A DNA stretch of 64,000 bases from Taeniopygia guttata (Eukaryota; Chordata; Aves; Passeriformes; Estrildidae). A program made the position numbers and the translations under genes. The notes below the pieces were generated by a model, which was not told the DNA's origin, made no database searches, and saw only the letters and a program-made list of their open reading frames with translations. Below are positions 24,801 to 35,420 of this stretch, piece after piece (position 1 is the stretch's first letter; the number at the start of each line of letters is the position of its first letter). Where the stretch lies: assembly GCF_048771995.1 (NCBI RefSeq), contig NC_133026.1, forward strand, positions 10,732,001 through 10,796,000, read 5' to 3'.

Positions 24801-27800
24801 CGCAGAACGTTGGATCGGCCGAGAAACACTGATAAACACTTTTAACAGAGTAACAGAAATCTACAGTGCTTTAAGCAAGTTTGCAATTCCACTAACAAGA
24901 CAGATGGAAGTTCGCCTTATGAATAGTACCAATAAAGTATTCACCATTGTTGCTTACTTCCAGAAGTCAGGAGTGAAGGGCTAATAAGAGAGAATTAACT
25001 CATCCAAAGGGAAAATACTGTTTAGATACTTGTGAAAAAAACCACAAGAAATCTAAAAGCCAAATAAGGTGATACAGTATTTAGACTTCCAAAAAGCCCA
25101 GCACTAGCTTTAGATAAAATAACTCTTATGTTCTTCACACTGAAAACTCAGTGTATTCCCAAACATATTCCATGTGAAATTCTGATAGCATCTGAAGGTG
25201 TAATTCCGGAAGTCTGTGTTGCCAGTGTTTCCTGTTTTCAATAATGAAAGTTATATTGGCAGTTTAGAAAAGAATCCCTAACACACAAAGCAATTGTGTC
25301 CAATTCATCACAGGCTACCATGGCAGACAGATGTCTATACACGTCTATAGGCATCTATATTTCTATCTATATGTGCAACAGTCCAGAACTCAAAGTTGTG
25401 TATACCTGCCACTACCTAAAAATACACATACACTGAACTCAGTGTATCTGTGAACTCTGCATGGCCATAGAGGCAATCCAGAACAAACCTTTACTGTAGG
25501 ATATGCTCTCTGGAACACCAGCTCCTTACATGGCAACAGCCTTATGAGAATAACAACAGAGCTGCTGGAAGTGCAGAGGTGGCAATCCATTCAGCTTATG
25601 AACAACTGATTCCTTTTGTATTACATCATTCAACTACCCATTAAGGAGCTGGACTGACAGGATCCAGAACATGCATAGCCCAGCCCTCCCTGGTAAACGA
25701 GAGCATTCGAAAAGATTAAGACTCAAAGAAATTGGTGATTCATCAGGGTGTCAAAACAGCGCTTCCCCAATTCCCGGCAATGTTCTAGGCCAAGCAGCTA
25801 GCCACATATTAGTAACCTCTGTCAGACTTCCAATTCTGGAGTTAATTGTTGTTCCTGAAACACATACCCAGACACAAAATACCTGCAGCAGCACACATCA
25901 CAGGATGAACACTGCCACGGCTATCCTAATCACACATTTATGCTGTATTAGAGTCACACCTAATTTGAGCACTCCAAAGCACCTTTGTTGTGTGCAAGTA
26001 TTGCTCTGAATGGGGGGCACCCTCCTTTAAAAAGGGCATGAAACAGCTACACACACAGATGTAAAAGACCAATGATTTCATAAATCCTTGGCTCCGTCAC
26101 ATCACCAAAATTTAAGTACCAACAGCTGGCAACCAATTAACAGAAATTGTTTCTATCTTGTAATACTTTTATGGAACTTGAATAGATGAATGGGTGGAAC
26201 AGAAATCAACTGCTGGTCTCCTGTTTCTAACAAGTTCCTCAGACTTTTTGATTGTAGACACATTTTTATTATTAGACAGTCAAAGTCATTATATGCTTAA
26301 AGAGAAAAGAAACAGGTTGTTGTAATAGCAACAAGTCTTCTTCAATTATCCAGTATGTGCAGTACAAAAACGTTTTTTGACCAGGTGAAATAACACTCAG
26401 TTTTATATTCAGTGAAGTTGCTTTAGAATGCTATTTTTGTGTTTGACTGTTGTGATACGCTAGCTTGCCTTAAGTTTAGTACAGAGGAGTTAATGCACAG
26501 GAAAAGAAAACAGAGCTTTCCCAAAGCATTAGCTTGAAAATGCAAATACAATTAGAACTGGTGCCTTTGACAAAGCACTTTATAAGTTCATGGGAAGAGG
26601 TTGTGCGTGTGTGTCTTCTCTTTTTTGAGGGATTACAAACTTTGAAACAGTGCTAATTTTAAGTTTGATGTCAATTTCCCCTCCCTAATTCAGTAAGTGG
26701 CTTCTGTGGTGAAATCCACCCATCTAGATCTTGTATATGGACTAAAATCAGAGTATTAATTCTAGCACATGCATGCCTTGCTTTCAGAACAACATTGCTC
26801 AAACATCTTTCCAGGGCCTTTACTACAAGAGTAGCTTTTACTCTCATCTTCTACACAGCTCTCCACACATCACTGCCTATTTCAAAACTGCAGGGAGAGG
26901 GTTAATTTTCTTCCTTAAAACGTCCTGTTTTGTAACATCCTTCCTACTCACACCTGTGTGCCCATTCTGAATTCAAATGCACAAGACTTCCAATACTCTT
27001 GTTAGCCGAGTATTGCTGATTACATGCAGGAAAAAAAAAATGCAGCCTGAGATTATTTTCTACGGTTATGTCTAAGACTTAAGACTCCAAAAATGTCATT
27101 TTACTAGTAAATGCTTACAGGAACTAAGTAAAAAGCTTAGAGAACTTTGTGAAACCACACTTATTACGTCTTAAGGCATGTAGCAGTTTCTCACAGGTGT
27201 GCATACATGCACACACACACAAATCACACTCCCAAAGCTTAATATTCTCTGGACTCCAGAACACACTTCTTTTGCTTGCTTCATCTCTTTCTGCCAGCAA
27301 TAGCCCTCCTGACACAGCATTTATGAGCTACCTCCACAGCCACCTTCACACCTCCACGGCAAGAGCCCTCTACTTTGAGATCGATAAGGCTGCGGCCTTT
27401 GCAAAACCTGCTCCTTCCAACATAGGCACAAGAGAAGTCAAGTGCTTTACATTCTCATTTGTGTGCCTTACCTGTTAATTTACGAGTATGTGAATGCCTG
27501 ATGAATATATATAGACACCACAGAATTAAACATTAATAGCGCTGAAGGTCCTAAAAGCCACCTAGTTTTTAAAAAACCAAACTGATGGAATACATCTACA
27601 CCTAATTACTTTGTTTTTTGTAACTCCTTTTTTGCTACCTTTAAGCTGTCACTTTAGATTTGTCATGCACTATGGTCACAAACATGCCTTTTCCGTGTCT
27701 AGCATGTGCATTTTGTGAGGTAATGTAATAAATATTTAACAAAGAGTTTATATTACCATGCCAATTAAGCTCTCAACTGATTTAAAGCCCAAGCTGCTGC

Positions 27801-29681
27801 GAGATATGAGACTTAATAATGGACGCAGAAACAGATCAGTACAGAACATGTAGATTAGACAAAGTTGACTCTATTGACTTTGCATTTCAGCAAATAAACC
27901 AAGGAATTAACTTCACTCTAATAGAAATAAAACATCATCATCAGAAACTGCCTATATGGTTTCTGTATCTTTCAAAGAATCAAAAACCCCCAAAGTCCCC
28001 AAGCCCCCATAACTGCCTCCAATTCCAGATCTGTTTTGCTCTGCAATGAAACAGATTTAAGACACGGTCCTATATCTAAGCAATATACATATAATAAATA
28101 CATAGCAATAATTTGTATTTTCTATGTGTATATTGGCACTACAGCCAGCCATAAAAAGCAATCAAGGCAGGACATACTTGTGCTGACACCTTTAGTCCCT
28201 CAGTGTTTGTGTATAAATGGAAAAAAAAAACCTGGAAAAAATTACAAGGTAAACAATCTAACCAACAATCTATTCAATCTAACCCTGAACACTGTGTGTG
28301 CTTAAGAACCCGATTACATACAATTGTTTATTAAGAAACATCCAAGAGATCTAATGCTTCCAATTTTCTGCTTGTAAATTCTATGTTCGTAATTCATTTA
28401 AGCAAATTAATTTAAGCAAAACTTTTACCTTCGTTTGAATAAAGATTATTTTTCCCCCCAAATCTAAGACCAATTAAATGTAGAAGTAATTGTTGCTTCC
28501 ATATAAAGAGCATATCCACATGAATGACAACACATGTAGAAAAATAAAATTTTCTGTATACATTATACATAAAATATATACTGCTTTTTGTATGTGCATT
28601 AACAGGCCTCAGCCAAAAAAAAAATTAAAAATATAAGAATATCAATGTTGTTCTAATACCTAGAGTGATTAAGCTGATTAGCTTCATATCTTGAGAACCA
28701 ACTTGAAGAAATGCTTACAAATCAGCAGGGAGAAGTGAAAGTTCAACTGATAAAAAGTTACCAGACCAGAATCAAAACCCAAGAGTTGTGAAATACCAGC
28801 AAGTCGAAAAAAAAAAATACAACATGCTTTGACCTTTGAGAATCTATCCAATCTGTAAAAACCAGATAAGTCTGACATTAAACTTCAACCACAAGACAGA
28901 CCGTACAATAGCAGTCCTTGAGAAAGAAGAAAGATTCCTTCTCCAATTTTACTAAGGATTCAGGGGCCAACAAAACTAGGCCAGCGATAAGGCGCAGAAT
29001 CAGAAGGCAGAATTCCCATGGTTTTACCCCAACAGTGACTCAAGTTTAAACAGTGGTTTTGAAACCAGCTCTCTCTCTGTGTGGCCACAGGCAAGTCTTA
29101 ACCACCTTGCCTCAATTCGCTTAGCTGCAGAATAAAAATAATTATACTTATCTGCCACACAGGAATCTCGTACAACAAACACCGCTTGGCAAGGGCACAT
29201 CTGTTTAAACCGTGGACAATGCTACGTAACAATTTTGAGCACCTGGACAAACTGAAACCGAGAATGAAAGCAACTTGGCCGAAGCAGCTACGAAGGCCCA
29301 ACGACAGCTGAGTGCCGGGGGCAGCGCAGGGCCCGTGCGCTGCCGCAGGTCCCGCTCCGCGGCCCGGCCATCCACCTGCCCAGGGCACGGCTCGCCCGGA
29401 ACGGCAGCGGCGCGCCCGGAGCGATGGGCCGGGGCCGGCCCCGCCTGCCGCCCCGGAGGGTCCCGCCGCCCATCGGCCCCGGAGGGTCCCCCCGGCGCTC
29501 CCGCAAGGCCCCGGTGGAGCGGGGGCAGCGCTCACCCGCTGCGCCCGGGGCGGCGAGGCCGCAGTGCGGGAGCGGCCCCGGCGGCTCGCCCGCCCTACCC
29601 CCGCCACCGCCGCGGCCCCGAGCCGGGATCCTCCTCCTCCTCCCTCCCGTCTCTCCCCCGGGAACCGCCTCGGGTGGGAAG

Positions 29682-29705
29682 ATGGCGGCTCCGGCCGCAT
29701 CCCCG
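29682..29705 (+). other. Possible first coding exon of a divergent plus-strand transcript (MAAPAASP)
   Basis: AAGATGGCGGC (29,679-29,689) is a canonical YY1 motif of the kind that often overlaps a start codon in CpG-island genes. The frame gives M-A-A-P-A-A-S-P and then a donor, CCG|GTGAGAG, with GT at 29,706-29,707. It lies antisense within predicted LARP4B intron 1. No downstream plus-strand exon was recognised, so this could be the 5' end of a lncRNA or merely a YY1 site serving LARP4B. Confidence 0.3.
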
Positions 29706-29845
29706 GTGAGAGAGGGCGACGGAGCGGGGGGTGTCGCTCGCCCTTCGGCCCCGCCATGGCCCCGCACCGGGAGACGCGGCCGCGGAACAGCCCCGGCGGG
29801 CGCCGTCGCCCAGAGAGCGCGGGGCGGGCGGCCCCTCGCACTCAC

Positions 29846-30140
29846 CTGTCACCAACAGCCGCCGCCGCCGCCCTCGGGCCGAGGCTCGGCACGGGGGACA
29901 CGGGCGGGTACGGGGGTGGGGGGGGGGCTCCGCCGGCGCGGGGCCTTTCGCTCCTGTCGGGTTCCCGCGGGCGCCGGGGCCTCTCGCCGCGCCGCCGCCG
30001 CCGCCGGGGCCTCGCCGCCGGATGCCGTGAGGAGGAGAGCGGAGCGCGAGGCGGGGCCGAGGGGCGCGGGCGGGGCGGGGGGGGCGCGGGGGGCGGCGGC
30101 GGCTCCGGGCCCGAAACGTCTCCGAGCCGAGACTCAACCA
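29846..30140 (-). other. LARP4B: LARP4B candidate non-coding exon 1
   Basis: A strong minus-strand donor, CAG|GTGAGTGC, has its exon end at 29,846 (GT at 29,845-29,844). It sits a few hundred bases inside the CpG island, just downstream (minus direction) of clustered ETS and CCAAT sites. The exon would be GC-rich 5'UTR with CGG repeats. The 5' boundary near 30,140 is estimated from those sites, not seen. If transcription starts further out, a 5-codon uORF (ATG at 30,151-30,149) would be included. A second, weaker donor-like site (GCGG|GTGAGC, GT at 29,535-29,534) may mark an alternative first exon. Confidence 0.55.
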
Positions 30141-30159
30141 CCCGCTCGCATGAGAGACC

Positions 30160-30340
30160 CGCTTCCGGCTCCCGGCGGAAGTCCCGCCCCCGCCGGCGGA
30201 AGGGATTGGCCGGCGCCTCTCGGCCGGGCGCCGCCGCGCGCCCATTGGCGGAGCGGGGGAGGGGGAGGGGGGGAGGGGCCGCCGGCGCGCGCGCGGCGTG
30301 TGACGCGCGGAGCGGCGCGTGAGGCGCCTGACGTCACCGG
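30160..30340 (-). promoter_or_regulatory. LARP4B: LARP4B core promoter: CRE, CCAAT and ETS sites
   Basis: Reading toward LARP4B, a full palindromic CRE TGACGTCA lies at 30,329-30,336. Two CCAAT boxes in minus orientation follow (ATTGG at 30,244-30,248 and 30,205-30,209). Three ETS-type cores come next (GGCGGAAGG 30,195-30,203; CGGAAGT 30,176-30,182; CTTCCGG 30,162-30,168), with GC boxes between. There is no TATA box. The order and spacing fit a TATA-less housekeeping promoter firing leftward. An E2F-like GGCGGGAA lies at 30,448-30,455. Confidence 0.7.
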
Positions 30341-30958
30341 CCGCCGAGGGGCGCGCGGGGGGCGGGGCCGGCACCGCCCTCCCTTCCCGCGCGCTTCCCC
30401 CGGAGGCGTTTTGTCCCTTCGCGCTCGCCGTAGCCCCGCCGGGAAGTGGCGGGAAAAGAGAGAGGAAGGGAAGGGGAGGGAGGAAGGGCGAGTGAGGGAG
30501 GGGGAGTGAGGGAGGAAGGGCGGGTCGCGGCGGGTCGTGGCGGGTCGCGGCTCCTGCCGCGGAAGCGGTGCCCCTGTCTCGCTGTCTCGTGTGTCGGCGG
30601 TCAGGGTGCAGCCGGGCTGTGTTTCAGGGCACAGGGACGGAGCGGGCCGGGGCCGTGCCCGCGGCCGACGGGGCCTCCCTGAGGGCTGCGGTGAGGGAGC
30701 GCGGCCGGGTCTGGGCTTTGGCACAGGGTGCGGTGTCGCCTTGTGGGGCGCTGCCATGGCAGCAGCGGGAGGGACCTGTCCGGAATTCCCTTCCGCAGAG
30801 AGCTCCTGGTCTGACAGCTCCTGTGGAGCAGGACTGAGCAATTATGGCTCGAAGGGAAGTGATAAACTTAAATAGAATTTTAGGAGGAAAGTGTTTAGTG
30901 ACAGAGAGACACATTTATTTTTTTTCATGTGGGTTATGAAAGCCTGGAGAGTCTTGTC

Positions 30959-31145
30959 TCATAGAATCACAGAATGGTTTGGCTTGGAAGACACCTCAAA
31001 GATCATCGAGTTCCAGCCCCTCTTCTCATGGGACACCTTCCGCTAGTCCAGGTTGCTGCAAGCCCCATTCAGGCTGGCCTTCAACGCTTCCAGAGACAGC
31101 ATCCACAGCTTCTCTAGGAAATACGTTCCAGTGCCTCCCCAGCCT
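30959..31145 (-). repeat. CR1 LINE 3'-end fragment
   Basis: Plus strand starts 'catagaatcacagaatgg', then 'cttggaagacacctcaaa', 'gatcatcgagttccagcc', 'gggacaccttccgctagtc', 'caggttgctgcaagcccc' and 'catccacagcttctcta', the reverse complement of a CR1 tail. It abuts the upstream edge of the CpG island. Confidence 0.93.
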
Positions 31146-33139
31146 CCCACTACTCATTGCACAGAGGGAGAGGAGTCCGAGGAAGCAAAGGGCTGTGTAA
31201 CAGTCCTGGGAAGACAAGGGCTGCAGCAGGAAGACGGGATTGTTTTGTTAAGCAGGATCCACACAGTGCTTCCCTCCAACAGCACGTTCCAGTCCTCACA
31301 GACTGGCTCCTCTCTGCCACTGCCAGGGCTTGACAAGAAAAGAAGCTGCTGGGAAGTACAAATGCTGGAGAATGCCAGGCTGGACTGAACAACGTGCATG
31401 GGAAGAAAAGGGAATGCAGACAGGCAGGCACAGGACATTCTGGTTGGAACATGAGGGACTTTAGGCAGAGGTGACATCTCTGTAGGACTCTCCCAACTTC
31501 TCAGCCTCAAGCTCTCTCGCTCTTCCCAAGATGAGGAATAGAATAAATCTTCAGTTATATAAAACTGCAGTGAGCCCACAAGATTCAAGAGTTCTTTTGT
31601 GTGACCAAGGAACAAACAAGTCTTGTCAAACTGTTCTAGTTATTTACTACAGATCATCATCTATTTTTAACTACAGTTAATTAGGCAAAAGGAAGACTTG
31701 TGGTTTCCTCTTGGGACTTCAGGAGGAAAAAAAAAAAGTCTAGAAAGGATCATCTTCCAGAGCTGCTCCCAGTCCTCAGCTTGTCTACAAGCTATAAAAA
31801 CTGCAAAACTACATCACATTACAACCAGTTGCCAGTAGTTATCTGTACCGTGCATTGCTGCCTGTCTGCATCTCAGAAATTAATCCAGATAGGATAATCC
31901 AATTTTTAATCCTTACTGATAGGATTCACATGCCTGCCTTCCAGGTATCTGCTAGAAATTCCCATAGAGACACTACAGCGATTAGAAGGCCGATTTTAAG
32001 GACAAGCACCCTTTTGGAATGGTTTTTGTGATAGTTTTAATGTTCTCGATGTTACTGTATTGTCAAAAATCCCTTGCTAACAGGGGCACTAAAAAACATC
32101 CCAGTTCAAGGAGTGAACTCAGACCCTACTGGACACAGAGCTTTCCTGTTCATTGAGGGAAGTGCATCTCAGTGCTCACTCTTGGGCAAACAAGGGGATG
32201 TTTTCCACAGGAAGTTGTTTCACTTTTGCAGAATTGTCATGAGGAAAAAGCCCTGAGCAGAGGAAGACGGATAGGATAGAGCTTGATGGGGAAAAGGAAT
32301 AAACCAGCTTTGAGAGTGGGTGTTCAGAAGGACAGACCCTCAGACAGTGCCTCAAGCAGTGCAGGGAGTGTACTGATCCATCAGGTGGTCACCACATAGC
32401 CACTGTATAAACAATTGATTGCTTAAAAGTCTACCTAATGTTTTTTAAAAATTTATTTTATAAAGGATTTCGATATAATTTTGCTGTTTAATGCCAGACC
32501 ATTTTTCAACAGACTGCAGTACTTGTCAAGAAAAGAAGAAAAAAAAAGAAAGGTCTGATTTTAAAGTCTCAAACATGATAAGCCCCATTATATCCTTGTT
32601 CTTGAGGGGCCTCAAAATTCCTTACTCCTTTAGACATGCAGTCTTCACGTCTGCCCAAGCTGTATTCCCATGCAACACTGGGTGAAGCACTTTTTCTGGA
32701 AAGTAATGTGAGTTTTCTGCCTGCCTGGCCCCCTTCTGAGTCTCACTGTGGGGGATGTGGAACTTAATCTCTAAAACTGCTTCCTTTTTTTAATGGCACA
32801 CTGCTGAGATCAAAGAGGTTTGATGTTTTCCTTGGTACCCTGGTAGCTGGGAAATGTGTGCCCAGATAGGAGTGAAATATTACAGACTGACCATGGATGC
32901 TATGTGTGGTAGTAGAAACTACTCCTGTTTCTTCTGCCTTTTATACTCAGCAGTCAGAAGAGAGAGTGCACATCTGAAGGAGCAATGTCCATGAGTAATT
33001 GGACCCTTAGTGCACAAAAATCAAGCAAGATTAGACTAATTAATTGTTTTTTCCTTGATCTGTGGTCAATCAGATATAAAAAGGACTATGTAAGTCACTT
33101 CTCAGTATATTAGATGTATTCTTAAAATTACATTTTGGT

Positions 33140-33500
33140 CTGGAGGAGTCCCAGGGGGAGCTTCATTGCTGTCTAAAACTGGAGGTTGTAGCCAGGTCAG
33201 GGTCGGTCTCTTCTGTCAAAACTCAGGTGAAAGGATGAGAGGAAATTGAATTGTGCCAGGGGAAGTTCAGCTTAGATATTAGAAAAAAAAAAATGTTCAC
33301 TGGAAGAGTGGTCAGGCACTGGAATGAGCTGTCCAGAGAGGCAGTGGAGTCTTTGGAAATGTTCAAGAGGTGCTTGGGTGTTGCAGCTGGTGATATGGTT
33401 TAGGGATGGTTTTGGAAGTGCTGAGTTGAGGGTTGGACTAGATGATCTTGAAGGTCTCTTCCAACCTTGATGAATCTCATTCTGTGATTCTGTAGGTTTT
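33140..33500 (+). repeat. CR1 LINE 3' end, sense orientation
   Basis: Sense-strand CR1 words in order: 'ggaggttgtagccaggt', 'gggtcggtctcttctg', 'gaaaggatgagaggaaatt', 'gaagttcagcttagatatta', 'gagtggtcaggcactggaa', 'ggttggactagatgatctt', 'gaaggtctcttccaacctt', ending 'ctgtgattctgtagg'. The 3' terminus is intact and the 5' end truncated. An internal A-run near 33,282-33,292 has replaced part of the consensus. Confidence 0.93.
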
Positions 33501-35285
33501 AAAATTAGGATTCATAGTTAGGGGGTAAGAAAAAGGTCTTTGGTATGCTTAAGAAGATACCTGTACAAAGAGGAACTGCAAATAATGCAGTGTTCCTGGA
33601 AACTAAACCTAGAACTGAGCAGCCAGAAAATCACACCCTCAAAAGTCACTGGATGTACTGAACACTTGGGCTTTACGGTCTTTATGATTTCTTCTCAATA
33701 TAGTAAAAAGCATAATATTTCCTTCATCACAAGAGCATGGAGGATTAATTAATTTAAGTTTGTGAAGCACTTGGGTGGAATGATAAAAACTTCCACTAAC
33801 AAAGAACTAGATTTCTGCTTTGTAAGGAAGTTCTTGGTCTGGACTGCCTCTTTTTTATTGTTTGTTTGTTTGCAAGTTTGTGTTTTTATGTTTATTTATT
33901 TTTACTCCTTTGAAACACACTCATAAAATCCCTTCAGATCTATGGGATAAGGCTTCATGAATCACTAGTATTTAAGAATTGCTGACCTGAAACACTTGCC
34001 AAAAGTCACAAACCACTCAGTACTCTGCAATTTTGTGAGACCTTATGAACCAAGTAATATTTTACAATACCTGAAGCTCTTACCCAGCTTTGCAGGAAAC
34101 GATGTGTTTTGAAACCTAAGATACTAAATTATGGTACACAATGGGCTATTCCTGTCATAAAACTTTAATAGAATACTGTAACCAGTCTCTATTGCATGGA
34201 TTTGATGAGTGGCATTTTAAGCATATATTATTTCTATATCAGTATCTTTCATAAGTCACAAGTAAATATATAATTGTACCAAAGACAGTCCTTGTTCCAA
34301 AAAGACTATCTCAACAGCCAATGTGGAGGACATGAGAAGCTAAATAATCTTTCCAAAGGGAGGGGAAACTAAGAGAGATTAAGTGACCTGCTGAAAGGTT
34401 ATACAAGATAGGCACATCTAAGTTTCAGCTCCAAGTGGTATCTTATACTTTAGTGAAATGTTCAGGCTTCCTTTGTAGCTAAGTGAAAATCAATTATCAA
34501 GTAAACTGTTGAAAGTTCTTTATTGATCAGATAGATTTATTATCTCTGTTACCCCATGCATCTCTAACTGAAGGAATGATCCAGGTTCAGATGAGGTAGA
34601 CAGAGATATGTCGCAGTATAACTTTTCTTGTTTGATGTTTAATGGCATACTCTTCATTTCTCAGCTAAGTTCAGATGTGTAATACAGAGTATTCAGTATT
34701 GATAAAAGCAGGTGATAATTTGGATCTGGTTCTTTTCCAGTTGAACAACCATTTTTAACACTGTGGCGAGGCTATCACGAGACAATTCCTTAATTAGATC
34801 CAGTGCCAAAATGCAGCTGGACTGCAGTGGAGTCCTGATGCCCAGACAGCAGCACTGGGTGCCCACACGTGGCTGATAGCACGAACACATGCACTTCGTG
34901 TCTTCCTTGGATCTTCAATATCAAGCCTTCTAAAGCACTGCTGTAGAACCAGTTCAAACAACCCCACTCTCAGCAGATTTTCCCTCTGGCCTTATCCCTG
35001 CAGCAGGTGAGTCTGATTTCTTTAAGACACAGAGATAATTTTAAACTAAGGCTGTAAAGTGGGTGCGAGCCGTTGTTAAACCTGAGATTTCACCCTGTAA
35101 AAAAAGTCTAAGCTGTAGACTTACATAAATACTAAAACTGTTGTTAACAGCAGCTGATTGCAAACTTTCAGGAGGTGTTTTAACAGTAATAATTACTGAT
35201 AATTGAGCATAATCACAAATCTGAAAATAGCCATTCTGTTTAATGGAGTTTGCACTATCATAAAACTGGCACAGGCCTTACACAC

Positions 35286-35420
35286 ACACAGAATCACAAG
35301 GTTGGAAGAGACCTTCAAGATCATCGAGTCCAACCCATTCCCTGACACCTCAACTAACCCATGGCACTGAGTGCCATTCTCTCTATAGACCTGCCACTCT
35401 GCTACAGACCTGCAGCAGTC
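35286..35420 (-). repeat. CR1 LINE 3'-end fragment
   Basis: Plus strand 'agaatcacaaggttggaaga', 'gaccttcaagatcatcgag', 'tccaacccattccctgaca' and 'cctcaactaacccatggca' is the reverse complement of a CR1 subfamily tail. It is preceded by a short (CA)n tract, possibly grown from the terminal repeat. Confidence 0.92.

Larger units (their letters stand above)
11768..29845 (-). other. LARP4B: LARP4B intron 1 (predicted, about 18 kb)
   Basis: Long AT-rich interval between candidate exon 1 and the start-codon exon. Contents that can be supported are a CR1 fragment (about 15,104-15,305), a 16-base G homopolymer, A- and T-rich low-complexity tracts (15,900-15,980; 20,346-20,395; 23,400-23,450), and several perfect hairpins (19,797; 19,924; 21,846). 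No additional coding exon was recognised. All long-ish frames here lack splice context or family resemblance. Confidence 0.6.
29290..30750. other. LARP4B: CpG island at the LARP4B promoter
   Basis: An abrupt change from AT-rich intron to very GC- and CpG-dense sequence over about 1.4 kb. It includes CCG runs (29,859-29,873 and 29,985-30,006; CGG on the LARP4B sense strand), G-rich tracts (30,061-30,105) and many GC boxes. Overlapping reading frames of 150-360 residues on both strands are composition artefacts of stop-poor GC-rich DNA and are not listed as genes. Confidence 0.93.

Noticed and set aside
29098..30875. Many overlapping reading frames of 100-360 codons on both strands
   Set aside because: All lie in the CpG island, where stop codons are depleted by composition. 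The peptides are Arg/Pro/Ala/Gly low complexity, several frames begin at non-ATG codons, and real donors interrupt them.
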